This document shows positions 1 through 7,933 of a stretch of DNA of 64,000 nucleotides, one piece after another. Positions within the stretch are counted from its first letter, which is position 1; every line of letters starts with the position of its first letter. The stretch lies in assembly GCA_038253325.1 (NCBI GenBank), contig JBBSHE010000007.1, positions 1-64,000 of the forward strand. Direction: 5' to 3'. The stretch comes from JBBSHE01 sp038253325. GTDB taxonomy: Bacteria > Actinomycetota > Actinomycetes > Propionibacteriales > Nocardioidaceae. The position numbers and the translations under genes are program-made. The notes beneath the pieces were generated by a model. It did no database searches, was not told where the DNA came from, and saw nothing but the letters and a program-made list of their open reading frames with translations.

Positions 1-50
1 AGCAGGGCCACGACCCGGTCGCGCAGCACGGGTGTGTGATGTTCCGCCAT
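1..50 (-). CDS. rsmH: 16S rRNA (cytosine(1402)-N(4))-methyltransferase RsmH, N-terminal fragment
   Basis: Only the first 16 codons lie in the window, read on the minus strand from the ATG at 48-50. They begin MAEHHTPVLRDRVVAL, which matches the usual RsmH start, where a His-x-Pro-Val-Leu segment precedes the SAM-binding fold. RsmH methylates C1402 in the ribosomal decoding site. The gene follows the stop of the 53-aa membrane protein gene after one base, so the two are probably translationally coupled, and mraZ lies upstream as in most bacterial division clusters. The rest of the gene is beyond the left edge. Confidence 0.85.
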   Translation of the reverse strand, partial: MAEHHTPVLRDRVVAL

Positions 51-51
51 C

Positions 52-213
52 TCAGCCTGCGAGCTTGGCGACGAGGGTGAGGATGACGGCCGCAACCGAG
101 CTGACGACGGCCGAGCAGCAGATGACGGCGAAACCGTCCTTGACGTAGTCGCGAACCCGGCGGATCGGGCGCTCGTCGCCGAGCGGATCGCTCAGGAGCT
201 CAAAACTGTGCAT
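52..213 (-). CDS. 53-aa single-span membrane protein between mraZ and rsmH
   Basis: This small ORF starts at the ATG at 211-213, preceded by a GAAGGG Shine-Dalgarno-like stretch, and ends one base before rsmH. Residues 1-27 are charged and presumably cytoplasmic. Residues about 28-49 (starting FAVICCSAVVSS) form one hydrophobic span, including two adjacent cysteines. I do not recognise a family. Its place in the mraZ-rsmH operon, where a short membrane division protein (FtsL) normally comes after rsmH, suggests an envelope or division role, but this is inferred only from context. It is too short and TM-rich for a firm coding call, although the start, spacing and coupling all support it. Confidence 0.6.
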   Translation of the reverse strand: MHSFELLSDPLGDERPIRRVRDYVKDGFAVICCSAVVSSVAAVILTLVAKLAG

Positions 214-298
214 CTCGACCCTTCGGTGAATCGATGCTGGGTGGTGGAAACCGTTTCGGGTTCGCCGGTCCAGGTCCCCGCCCGAGAGCAGCGCGCCG

Positions 299-324
299 TC
301 TGGCACCGGGGAAGGTGCGCCAGA
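299..324 (-). other. Hairpin in the mraZ to 53-aa gene gap
   Basis: An inverted repeat with arms TCTGGCACC and GGTGCGCCAGA can form a 9-bp stem with a 2-nt bulge and a GGGGAA loop. It lies in the 160-nt untranslated gap downstream of mraZ. No U-tract follows it on the minus strand, so it could be a weak terminator, a processing site or an mRNA stabiliser. Confidence 0.4.
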
Positions 325-373
325 AGACAACAGCTCTAGGGCTGGAGGCCTCGACCGACGAGCCTGCGGCTCG

Positions 374-811
374 TCATGGCAGGGAGGGAACCACCTCCTC
401 CGACCAGTCGGCGAACGCCGACTCCTGTGCGCTCGTGTAGGTGGACCAGGCGTCCGCGTCCCAGATCTCGACCCGGTCCCCCGCGCCGATGACCACACAG
501 TCCCGACGCAGTCCCGCGTACGCGCGAAGCATGGGCGGAACCGTGACTCGGCCTTGCCGGTCGGGCACCTCGTCGGAGGCGCCGGCGTAGAGCATCCGGG
601 TGAAGTTCCGGACCGTGCGGTTGGTGATGGGGGCTTGATCGATGTTCGCGGTGAAGGCGGCGAACGCGCCGGTCGGCCATACGTACACACAACGCTCCTG
701 GCCCCTGGTGAGCACGAGGCCGTCGGAGAATGCCTCGCGGTACTTCGCCGGAAGGATGATCCGGCCCTTCTCGTCGAGACGGGGGGTGTACGTACCCAGG
801 AACGAGCTCAC
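374..811 (-). CDS. mraZ: Transcriptional regulator MraZ
   Basis: MraZ is a ring-forming DNA-binding protein of the AbrB/SpoVT fold that represses the division and cell wall cluster. The 145-aa product has the two expected repeats: DEKGRIILPAKYRE at residues 13-26 and DRQGRVTVPPMLR at 84-96. The start chosen is the GTG at 809-811, giving VSSFLGTYTPRLDEKG, because a GGGAGG ribosome site lies just upstream and the family normally begins at FLGTY; a longer reading to 874 would run through the operator. Its own operator of four TGGnn boxes sits at 849-883. The 53-aa gene and rsmH follow downstream. Confidence 0.95.
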   Translation of the reverse strand: MSSFLGTYTPRLDEKGRIILPAKYREAFSDGLVLTRGQERCVYVWPTGAFAAFTANIDQAPITNRTVRNFTRMLYAGASDEVPDRQGRVTVPPMLRAYAGLRRDCVVIGAGDRVEIWDADAWSTYTSAQESAFADWSEEVVPSLP

Positions 812-848
812 TAGGCGACGCCTCCCTTCACTGACCCGACCGCGGCAT

Positions 849-883
849 CTCCACTTCGCACCACCGTACCCCACTTTCCCCCA
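849..883 (-). promoter_or_regulatory. MraZ operator: four TGG-type boxes at 10-bp spacing
   Basis: On the minus strand the boxes read TGGGG (879-883), TGGGG (869-873), TGGTG (859-863) and TGGAG (849-853), each separated by exactly 5 bp. MraZ proteins are known to bind TGGG-type repeats separated by 5 bp upstream of mraZ. The array lies 38-72 bp before the GTG start, which fits autoregulation. The last two boxes are degenerate. Confidence 0.85.
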
Positions 884-1102
884 CTCGGCCCGATGTTAGG
901 GCGTGTCGTTGGCCGAGCCGGCACCGGCGGACCGAGACGTCTCGATACGCCGCCGTTTGCGGGCGCGGAGTAGGTTGGGATCAGCACGTCGAATGCGCTG
1001 TCACCACATCGTTATCGCGCTGCCGTCGCGCTCGGTCGCCTGACTTGCCAAGATCGACTAGGTCGCCCATGTGGCCGTTTAGGACCAACCCCAGGGGGGC
1101 AG

Positions 1103-2074
1103 ATGACGGATCTCGACTCGCTGACCGTGTCGGCGACGCAGATTCGCGAGAACATCGAGAAGGTCATCGAGGGCAACCCGGCCATCGTCAAGACCGCTAT
1201 CACCGTTCTCCTGGCGGAGGGCCACCTCTTGATCGAGGACGTGCCGGGCGTCGGCAAGACGATGCTCGCCAAGGCGCTGGCGCGTTCGATCGACTGCACG
1301 GTTCGCCGGATCCAGTTCACCCCTGACCTGATGCCATCGGACGTGACGGGGGTCTCGATCTTCAACCAGGAGACCCGCGAGTTCGAGTTCCGCCCCGGCG
1401 GCGTCTTCGCCAACATCGTCGTCGGCGACGAGATCAACCGGGCGTCGCCCAAGACGCAGTCGGCACTGCTCGAGTGCATGGAGGAGCGGCAGGTCAGCGT
1501 CGACGGAACCACCTACGTGCTCAACGCGCCGTTCATGGTCGTCGCGACCCAGAACCCCATCGAGATGGAAGGCACCTACCCGCTGCCGGAAGCCCAGCGC
1601 GACCGGTTCATGGCCCGAGTGTCGATGGGATACCCGCCGGCAGCGTCCGAGGTGAGGATGCTCGACACCCACTCGGCTGCCGAGCCCATCGACGACCTCG
1701 AGCCGGTGGCCGACGCCGCCACGATCTCCAAGATGATCGATGTCATCCGCTCCGTACACGTCGCCGACGGCATCAAGCAGTACGCGGTCGACATCGCGTC
1801 CGCCACCCGCAGCAACGTCGACCTCCGGTTGGGTGCGTCGCCCCGAGCGTCGCTGCACCTGATCCGGGCGTCCCGTGCGCATGCGGGACTCGACGGCCGC
1901 GACTACGTCATCCCCGACGACATCCAGCTGCTTGCCGAGCCGGTGCTCGCACACAGGCTGCTCACCAGCGTCGAAGCGCAGATGGCGGGCCGAGACACGA
2001 GCCAGGTGGTCTGGTCGGTCGTCGAGGCGGTGCGAGTTCCCAGCGCGCCGGGAGCATCCGCTCACCGAGGTTGA
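1103..2074 (+). CDS. MoxR-type AAA+ ATPase
   Basis: The 323-aa protein is a MoxR-family AAA+ ATPase, probably a chaperone for metal insertion or assembly of extracytoplasmic or membrane complexes. The Walker A motif GVGKTMLAKA is at residues 49-58, and Walker B (VVGDE) is at about 106-110 followed by INRASPKTQSA. The start is the ATG at 1103, after a purine-rich AGGGGGGCAG. It is the first gene of a moxR-DUF58-transglutaminase operon: its stop lies 5 nt before the DUF58 start, and this trio is a widespread conserved module. It diverges from mraZ across a 290-bp gap. Confidence 0.93.
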   Translation: MTDLDSLTVSATQIRENIEKVIEGNPAIVKTAITVLLAEGHLLIEDVPGVGKTMLAKALARSIDCTVRRIQFTPDLMPSDVTGVSIFNQETREFEFRPGGVFANIVVGDEINRASPKTQSALLECMEERQVSVDGTTYVLNAPFMVVATQNPIEMEGTYPLPEAQRDRFMARVSMGYPPAASEVRMLDTHSAAEPIDDLEPVADAATISKMIDVIRSVHVADGIKQYAVDIASATRSNVDLRLGASPRASLHLIRASRAHAGLDGRDYVIPDDIQLLAEPVLAHRLLTSVEAQMAGRDTSQVVWSVVEAVRVPSAPGASAHRG

Positions 2075-2079
2075 CCGAC

Positions 2080-3357
2080 GTGCCCAGGATTCTGTCGACC
2101 CTCACCACTCGCGGGAGGTCGTTCCTGTCCGCCGGGGTGGCCACCACCGTCTGTTCGGTGTTGCTCGGCGAACCGGGGTTGCTGCGGGTCGGGATCCTGC
2201 TGCTCACCATGCCGGTGATCACCGCGCTCGTCGCCACCCGATCCCGCTACCTGCTGTCGTGTCACCGCACGGTGGTCCCCACGAGGATCCCGGCCGACAC
2301 GACGGCCACCGTTGCCATCCACATCGAGAACCCCGGTCGGGTCCCCACCGGTCTGCTGCTGCTGGAGGACCGTGTCCCGTACGTCCTCGGCAGCCGTCCC
2401 CGGTTCGTGATCGACCAGCTCAGGCCGCGCTGGACCCGTGACATCACCTACCCCGTTCGGGCCTCCGTGCGGGGCCGCTACCAGATCGGGCCGCTCACCG
2501 TCCGGATGACCGACCCGTTCGGGTTCGTGGAGCTGTCGCGCTCGTTCACCGCCCGGACGTCCCTGACCGTGACGCCGACGGTCCACCGGCTCGCGGCCGC
2601 GCACGTCAGCGGGGACTGGTCGGGAAGCGGCGAGCAGCGCCCGCGGGCGTTCGCTGCCGCGGGCACCGAGGACGTCACGGTGCGCGAGTACCGGCAAGGT
2701 GACGACCGACGCCGGATCCACTGGCCGAGCACCGCCAAGGCAGGCGAGCTGATGGTGCGACGCGAAGAGCAGCCACATCACTCCCGGGTCACCCTGCTCC
2801 TCGACAACCGCGCCGACGCGCACCGCGGCAAGGGAGCAGCGTCGTCGTTCGAGTGGTCGGTCTCTGCCATCGCGTCGGTCGGCGCACATCTGAACGCGCG
2901 GGGCTTCACCACGCGACTGGTCTCCGCCGACTCCGCGCAGGAGAGCTGGCACGATCGCGGCGTCAGCCGCGAGGCAGAGCTCGACTTCCTGTTGGACGAG
3001 TTGTCGTTGATCCAGACCGTCCGGACCCACAACTTCGCTCCGCACAACGACCACACGGCATCGGGATTGGTGGTCGCGTGCCTCGGGTCGTGCCGCCCGA
3101 TCGACATCGCGGCACTCAATGCCCAGCGGATCGGCAGCTCGCGCAGCCTCGCGATCGTGATGGACGTCGAGAGAGCGGACACGTTCAGCGCCGCCAGGAC
3201 AACCGCCGAGTCACTGCGGTATGCCGGCTGGGTCGTCGTCGTCGCAACGGCCGGGGACCGCGTCGCCGACGTGTGGGGCAAGCTGACCGCGGCCGACCGG
3301 CTCTCCGGCGGCCCGCAACGCTCCTGGGTGACGACCAGCCAGGGTCCGGCGGCATGA
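2080..3357 (+). CDS. DUF58 domain-containing membrane protein
   Basis: This 425-aa protein is the usual partner of MoxR ATPases. Two hydrophobic segments occupy about residues 12-55. The DUF58 signature (REYRQGDDRRRIHW) is at about 202-215, followed by a von Willebrand A-like fold. I chose the GTG at 2080 because CGAGG at 2066-2070 lies 9 nt upstream; a TTG at 2071 is in frame but would sit directly on that site. The stop overlaps the next start in an ATGA, so translation of the transglutaminase gene is coupled. Its molecular role is unknown; co-occurrence suggests it presents or anchors substrates of the MoxR system. Confidence 0.9.
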   Translation: MPRILSTLTTRGRSFLSAGVATTVCSVLLGEPGLLRVGILLLTMPVITALVATRSRYLLSCHRTVVPTRIPADTTATVAIHIENPGRVPTGLLLLEDRVPYVLGSRPRFVIDQLRPRWTRDITYPVRASVRGRYQIGPLTVRMTDPFGFVELSRSFTARTSLTVTPTVHRLAAAHVSGDWSGSGEQRPRAFAAAGTEDVTVREYRQGDDRRRIHWPSTAKAGELMVRREEQPHHSRVTLLLDNRADAHRGKGAASSFEWSVSAIASVGAHLNARGFTTRLVSADSAQESWHDRGVSREAELDFLLDELSLIQTVRTHNFAPHNDHTASGLVVACLGSCRPIDIAALNAQRIGSSRSLAIVMDVERADTFSAARTTAESLRYAGWVVVVATAGDRVADVWGKLTAADRLSGGPQRSWVTTSQGPAA

Positions 3358-5690
3358 GCACGACCCCGAGCCCCCGCCGAGCCTGGTTCTCCGGCAGCCT
3401 GCGCGCGTCGGTGTTCGGTTGGGGCGCGACCGTGCTGGGGTCCCTTCCGTTGTTCCCGACGATCGAGCGCAAGGGCTTCCTCGCGATCGGCGTGTTCGGG
3501 GCGGCTCTCGTCACGTTGACAGGGATCGGGTTGCGAGCACTTCGGGCCAACCCGGCGATCGTGGTCCTCGCGCAGGCGGTCGTCTTCGCGGAGTGGATCG
3601 TCGTCGTTTTCGCGGGGCACCAGGCCGGCTGGGGGTTGCTGGTCAACGGCAGGGTGCTCCATCACCTGCGTGACCTCCTGCACTCCGGTGACGTCACGGC
3701 GCAGACGTACACCGCGCCGGCGCCGGACGACCCCGGCCTCAGGTTGATGCTCGTGATCGCGATCGGCCTGCTCGCGATCATGGTCGACGTCATTGTCGCG
3801 GCCCTGCGCCGCGTCCCCTGGGCGGGCGTTCCGCTGCTCGCGATGTACGCGGTTCCGGTGGCAACCGTGGACCGTGGTATCGCGTGGCCGTACTTCGTCA
3901 TCTCCGCCATCGGGTACACGACGTTGCTGATGGCCGACGAACGCGAACGGGTCAGCTTCTGGGGGCGGGTGATTCCGCGCTCACCGCACACCCCGCTGGC
4001 CGAGTCCACCATCGACACGTCGGCTCTCACCTGGCTGGGTCGACGGATCTCGGTGGTCGCTCTCGGGTTGGCCGTCGTCGTTCCATGGCTCGTGCCGGAC
4101 GTCTCCGGCGCGTTCTTCGGCTCGGGCAACGGCACCGGGCCGGGCACGGGGACCGTCGGCGGCGGCCTGACGTTCCAGGACCCGATGGTGGGGCTCGCTC
4201 AGAACCTGCACCGCAACACGCGGCAGACGCTGCTCACGGTCACGACGAAGGACAAGATCGAACCGAGCTATGTCCGGCTCGCTGTCGTGGACCAACCGTC
4301 GCCGGACGGCTGGTTCCCCACCGACCCCAAGAGCGTGCTGACGTTCGGCACGATCGGACGGTTCACCCCGCCGCCCGGACTCGGAGCCGACATCAAGCAG
4401 ACCGCGTTCACGGAGACGTTCTCGGTCAACCCTGCACTCGGGACGTCATGGCTTCCCGTTCCCTACAACATCAAGACCCTGTCGGTCGAGAACAGCCTCT
4501 GGAGGTACGACCCCGAACGCCAGACCGTCCAGTCGTTCGCGTCGGTCGGGTCGATCGCGCCGTACGACGTGCACGCAGCGACCGTCGAGCCGACCGCGAC
4601 CCAGCTCCGGGCAGCGCCGCCACCGCCGCAGACGATCCAGGGCAAGTTCGGGACCGTCCCCGCGAACCTGCCGACCATGGTGACCGACCTCAGCCACACC
4701 ATCACCCAGGGCGACACGAACGACTACGACAAGGCGATCGCAATCCAGCGCTACCTGCGCGATCCGGCGCAGTTCCGCTACGACGAGAACGTACCGGGCG
4801 GCAACGGCTACCAGGCACTGGTCAACTTCCTACGTCAGGGTCGCGGCTACTGCCAGCAGTACGCGGCCGCGATGGCCTACCTGGCACGCGCCGCTGGTAT
4901 ACCGTCGCGCGTCGCGATCGGGTTCCTGTCGCCGTACTCGCACCACGGCGACAGCTACACGTTCACGTCTTGGGAGATGCATTCGTGGCCCGAGCTCTAT
5001 TTCGAAGGCGCCGGTTGGGTCCTCTTCGAACCGACACCGTTCATCGCCCAGCCGCCGAAGTACGCGGGCGGTCGCGACCCGTCGACGACGCCGAGCTCGA
5101 ACACTCCGACGGTCACCGGACGCGGGAGCTTGTCCACCAACAGCTTGCCAACGGACGGGAGCCCGGGCGGAACCGGTGGCGGTCCAGGGGGTAGTGCCCC
5201 GTCCGGGTGGTGGCTGCTGGCGCTCGGCGCCGTCGCTGTGACGTTCACGCCTGCGCTGCTCCGGCTCGGCCTGCGCAGGACCCGGCTGGCCCGAGCTGCC
5301 GGTGAACCGGGTGAGGCCGAGTCGGCGTGGGCAGAGCTGCGCGACCAGGTCCGCGATCTGCGGCTGCCGTGGCCGGGATCCCTCACCCCCCGCGCCCGAC
5401 GGCGCCAGGTCGCCCCGATGCTGAAGGGAGACCCCGACGGCACCGCGGCGCTCGACCGGCTGGCGATCAGCGTCGAACGCTCCCGCTACGCACGGACTCC
5501 GCTGCCGGGCGCAGCCCCGGTCGAGGACGTCCGGGTCGTCACGACCGCGCTGGTCCACGCCCAGGAACGCAGCCAGCGGCTGCTGGCGTACCTGGTGCCG
5601 CGGTCGCTGTTCGACAAGATCTGGCCGCCCAGGCTCTGGCCACGGACCCGCGGATGGACCGGCGGCGACGCCGAACGCGCCGAGGGGTGA
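3354..5690 (+). CDS. Multi-pass membrane protein with transglutaminase-like core (TgpA family)
   Basis: The 778-aa protein begins at the ATG overlapping the DUF58 stop. The first 250 or so residues hold about five to six membrane segments (DUF3488-like), followed by an extracytoplasmic region with a transglutaminase-like cysteine protease fold. The catalytic Cys is in GRGYCQQYAAAMAYLAR at about residue 499, and the His is in SWEMHSWPELYF at about 542. A Gly/Ser/Thr-rich linker leads to a further membrane span at about 618-636 and an intracellular DUF4129-like tail. It is the last gene of the moxR operon and is convergent with the DUF3040 gene, with only 9 bp between stops. The substrate is unknown. 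Confidence 0.9.
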   Translation: MSTTPSPRRAWFSGSLRASVFGWGATVLGSLPLFPTIERKGFLAIGVFGAALVTLTGIGLRALRANPAIVVLAQAVVFAEWIVVVFAGHQAGWGLLVNGRVLHHLRDLLHSGDVTAQTYTAPAPDDPGLRLMLVIAIGLLAIMVDVIVAALRRVPWAGVPLLAMYAVPVATVDRGIAWPYFVISAIGYTTLLMADERERVSFWGRVIPRSPHTPLAESTIDTSALTWLGRRISVVALGLAVVVPWLVPDVSGAFFGSGNGTGPGTGTVGGGLTFQDPMVGLAQNLHRNTRQTLLTVTTKDKIEPSYVRLAVVDQPSPDGWFPTDPKSVLTFGTIGRFTPPPGLGADIKQTAFTETFSVNPALGTSWLPVPYNIKTLSVENSLWRYDPERQTVQSFASVGSIAPYDVHAATVEPTATQLRAAPPPPQTIQGKFGTVPANLPTMVTDLSHTITQGDTNDYDKAIAIQRYLRDPAQFRYDENVPGGNGYQALVNFLRQGRGYCQQYAAAMAYLARAAGIPSRVAIGFLSPYSHHGDSYTFTSWEMHSWPELYFEGAGWVLFEPTPFIAQPPKYAGGRDPSTTPSSNTPTVTGRGSLSTNSLPTDGSPGGTGGGPGGSAPSGWWLLALGAVAVTFTPALLRLGLRRTRLARAAGEPGEAESAWAELRDQVRDLRLPWPGSLTPRARRRQVAPMLKGDPDGTAALDRLAISVERSRYARTPLPGAAPVEDVRVVTTALVHAQERSQRLLAYLVPRSLFDKIWPPRLWPRTRGWTGGDAERAEG

Positions 5691-5699
5691 CGGGAAGGT

Positions 5700-6092
5700 C
5701 TAGTGGCCGTCGCGGCGGCGACGCCAGCGGTCTTCCATCCGGTGCATGAAACCCGATGGGGCGGCGGTCCGACGAGCTCCGCTGCCCTTGAGCGGCGTGA
5801 CGTTGTCCGGGAGGTCATGGGTCATCAGCCGCCGGAAGTTCGTGACCGCCAGCCAGGAGCACGTCAGCATCACCAGGAAACCGGCGACGCTCACGACGGT
5901 GAGCGGAATCATGACTCCCCAGAGCAGCAACGCCATTCCCCCGATGAAACCGACCGTTCCCACGACCGCCATCCGCTTGCAGTGTGCACGGGTCGCCGCG
6001 CCCTGAAGCGCCGAGGCGAACTTGGGGTCCTCCGCCGCAAGGGCCTCTTCCATCTGCTCCAGCAGTCGTTGCTCTTCTTCTGAGAGCGGCAC
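5700..6092 (-). CDS. DUF3040 domain-containing membrane protein
   Basis: This 130-aa protein has the typical actinobacterial DUF3040 build: a short acidic amphipathic N-terminus (MPLSEEEQRLLEQMEEAL), then FASAL, two close membrane spans at about residues 40-82, and a basic tail. The function is not known; members are small conserved inner-membrane proteins often found near the mra/division cluster. The start ATG at 6090-6092 faces the L,D-transpeptidase gene across a 136-bp divergent promoter region. Confidence 0.88.
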   Translation of the reverse strand: MPLSEEEQRLLEQMEEALAAEDPKFASALQGAATRAHCKRMAVVGTVGFIGGMALLLWGVMIPLTVVSVAGFLVMLTCSWLAVTNFRRLMTHDLPDNVTPLKGSGARRTAAPSGFMHRMEDRWRRRRDGH

Positions 6093-6228
6093 GGGTAGCC
6101 TCCAGCCGACGAGGGTGTCGGGTACGTCACTCGTATTCTATGCACGGTCAGGATCGATCGAAAGTCAAGCCAACCAAATCACGTACTTTTGCGTACCTGT
6201 GGATGAGACTGATCCCTGGAGGTGCGAC

Positions 6229-7029
6229 ATGACCCGAAAGCTCGCGGCCACAACGGTGGCGCTGACCCTCGCCACCGCCGTCCTCGGCGGCGCGGCGTCG
6301 GTGGCAACGGCTTCCGTCGCGCCCGTCCGCGCCGACAAACCCACGACCAAGGTGGCGGTGCAGCTGGCTGCTCAGGCTTCGGCGTGGGGTCCGCGAGCGC
6401 GCTTCGCCCGGGAGGCGGCCCGGATCGGTGCGCAGGACAACGGTGTGTACGACATCCAGCACGTCCGCGAGCTCCAGTACCGGCTGCGCTGGGCGCACGT
6501 GTTCGGCGGTCCGGTCACCGGTCATTTCGGCCTGTGGACCGAGCAGGCCGTCAAACGGTTCCAGCGCAAGTACCACCTGCCGGCGACCGGTGTGGCGACA
6601 CACCGGACCTGGGCGAAGCTGATCTTCCGGACCGTCCGGCACAAGGGTCGGGTGCCGGCGTTCTGCCGGACGCCGGGTTGGCATGCGTGCTACGACCGCT
6701 CAATGCACCAGGTGACCCTGTGGCGTGGCGGCCTGCTGTGGAACTCGTGGCTCGTCCGCGGGGGCGACTACACGACGCAGACCCGGCTCGGTACGCATCG
6801 GGTATACCTGCGCCAGCGGTACGGCTACTCGTACACGTACCACAGCCCGATGCCGTACGCGCAGTACTTCGACGGTGGCATCGCCTTCCACGGCTCGGTC
6901 TACCTGACGGACCCGTTCGTCGAGCACAGCCACGGCTGTGTCAACTTCTACATCGAGGACGCCCGACAGCTCTGGCTGCTCACGTCGACGTCGACCTTGT
7001 GGGCAACGGTGTACGGCCCCTGGAGCTGA
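6229..7029 (+). CDS. Secreted L,D-transpeptidase with peptidoglycan-binding domain
   Basis: The 266-aa product begins at the ATG at 6229, seven bases after GGAGG. A cleavable signal peptide covers about residues 1-36 (MTRKLAATTVALTLATA). A PG_binding_1 domain follows at about 75-120 (YRLRWAHVFGGPVTGHFG), then a YkuD catalytic domain. The catalytic motif HSHGCVNFY is at about 231-239. It should form 3-3 cross-links or attach proteins to peptidoglycan outside the membrane. The last 50 bp overlap the 3' end of the convergent Suc/Fer gene. A second, lipoprotein-type L,D-transpeptidase lies at 55035-56267. Confidence 0.92.
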   Translation: MTRKLAATTVALTLATAVLGGAASVATASVAPVRADKPTTKVAVQLAAQASAWGPRARFAREAARIGAQDNGVYDIQHVRELQYRLRWAHVFGGPVTGHFGLWTEQAVKRFQRKYHLPATGVATHRTWAKLIFRTVRHKGRVPAFCRTPGWHACYDRSMHQVTLWRGGLLWNSWLVRGGDYTTQTRLGTHRVYLRQRYGYSYTYHSPMPYAQYFDGGIAFHGSVYLTDPFVEHSHGCVNFYIEDARQLWLLTSTSTLWATVYGPWS

Positions 7030-7933
7030 CCTCGAGCAGGTCGTACACGGGCGGGCGCTCTTCGTGCTCGACGTGGCAGCTGAGTCGGCGTGGCCTCGCG
7101 GCACGTCCGACGCGCAGCCGGACCTCGACGGCCACGTTGTCACCACGCCGAAAGGCGACGACCGTCACGTCACCGTCCGGACGGGTGCCGGACCAGCTCA
7201 GCTCGTCGACCAGCTCGAGGCCGAACCGGTCACGGGCGAACCAGTCGGCGGCCTGCACGGGTGGCGGGTGACAGGCGCGACCGCGGAAGTAGCGCAACGC
7301 AAGCCGGCCGGTGCCGACGGCGGCGGCGACGTCGGCACCGTGCTCGGCCGGCACCCGGCCGAAGTATGCCCCGAGCGGGAGCGCCAGCAGGTTGGCGGCG
7401 AACCGGTCTCCGCCGATGTGCGAGATCTCCCAGGTCTGGGTCGGGAACGCCGCCGCGACCGCCGCGGCGACCCGCCGCCCGCGGGTTGCGCAGCACACGT
7501 CGTGGGCGCCATGGGTGCAGATCGTGAAGAGCGGGCTCTCGACCGGGTCGAGTCCGGTGGTGCTCCCCTGTGCGAACGCGTCGAAGTCGAGGTCGAGGAC
7601 GTCCTGCGGCTCCGCAACGACCGTCGTCGCAAGCCATGGATTGATCTCTCGGGCGTGGGCTACGAACACCGATCGCGACGCCGCCGGCGCGGACCGACCG
7701 GGCCGGCGGACGAGCACCAGCCGGACGCCCGCGCGGTTGGCCTTCGCGGCGAGATCTCTGCCGATCCCGGGCGGGAGCCCTCGGGTCTCGAGCGCGCGGT
7801 ACGGCCAGCTTCCGGGTTGTTCGAGCAGGACCCACGTCCGCACCGTCGACGCCGTCGCCGTCAGTGCCTCCTCGAGGTGCCGCGATCGGGTCGCGCACCG
7901 CAGGCCGTCCACGTCCGACCCCGACGTCGCCAT
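6980..7933 (-). CDS. Suc/Fer-like (thioredoxin-like [2Fe-2S]) protein
   Basis: This 317-aa protein belongs to the sucrase/ferredoxin-like family, thioredoxin-fold Fe-S proteins related to yeast Apd1/Aim32. The metal-site segment reads CTHGAHDVCCATRG with Cys139, Cys147 and Cys148, followed by SHIGGDRFAANLL with His172. In Apd1 the cluster is held by two Cys and two His, and here an Asp (176) is at the likely position of the second His. The start ATG at 7931-7933 overlaps the stop of the JmjC gene by one base (TGATG), so it is coupled to it and could act as its redox partner. Its 3' end overlaps the convergent L,D-transpeptidase gene. Family assignment is firm; the partner role is inference. 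Confidence 0.85.
   Translation of the reverse strand: MATSGSDVDGLRCATRSRHLEEALTATASTVRTWVLLEQPGSWPYRALETRGLPPGIGRDLAAKANRAGVRLVLVRRPGRSAPAASRSVFVAHAREINPWLATTVVAEPQDVLDLDFDAFAQGSTTGLDPVESPLFTICTHGAHDVCCATRGRRVAAAVAAAFPTQTWEISHIGGDRFAANLLALPLGAYFGRVPAEHGADVAAAVGTGRLALRYFRGRACHPPPVQAADWFARDRFGLELVDELSWSGTRPDGDVTVVAFRRGDNVAVEVRLRVGRAARPRRLSCHVEHEERPPVYDLLEVSSRGRTPLPTRSTST

Noticed and set aside
811..874. Longer mraZ start at 874
   Set aside because: It would translate through the TGG-box operator and lose the GGGAGG site that precedes GTG 811.
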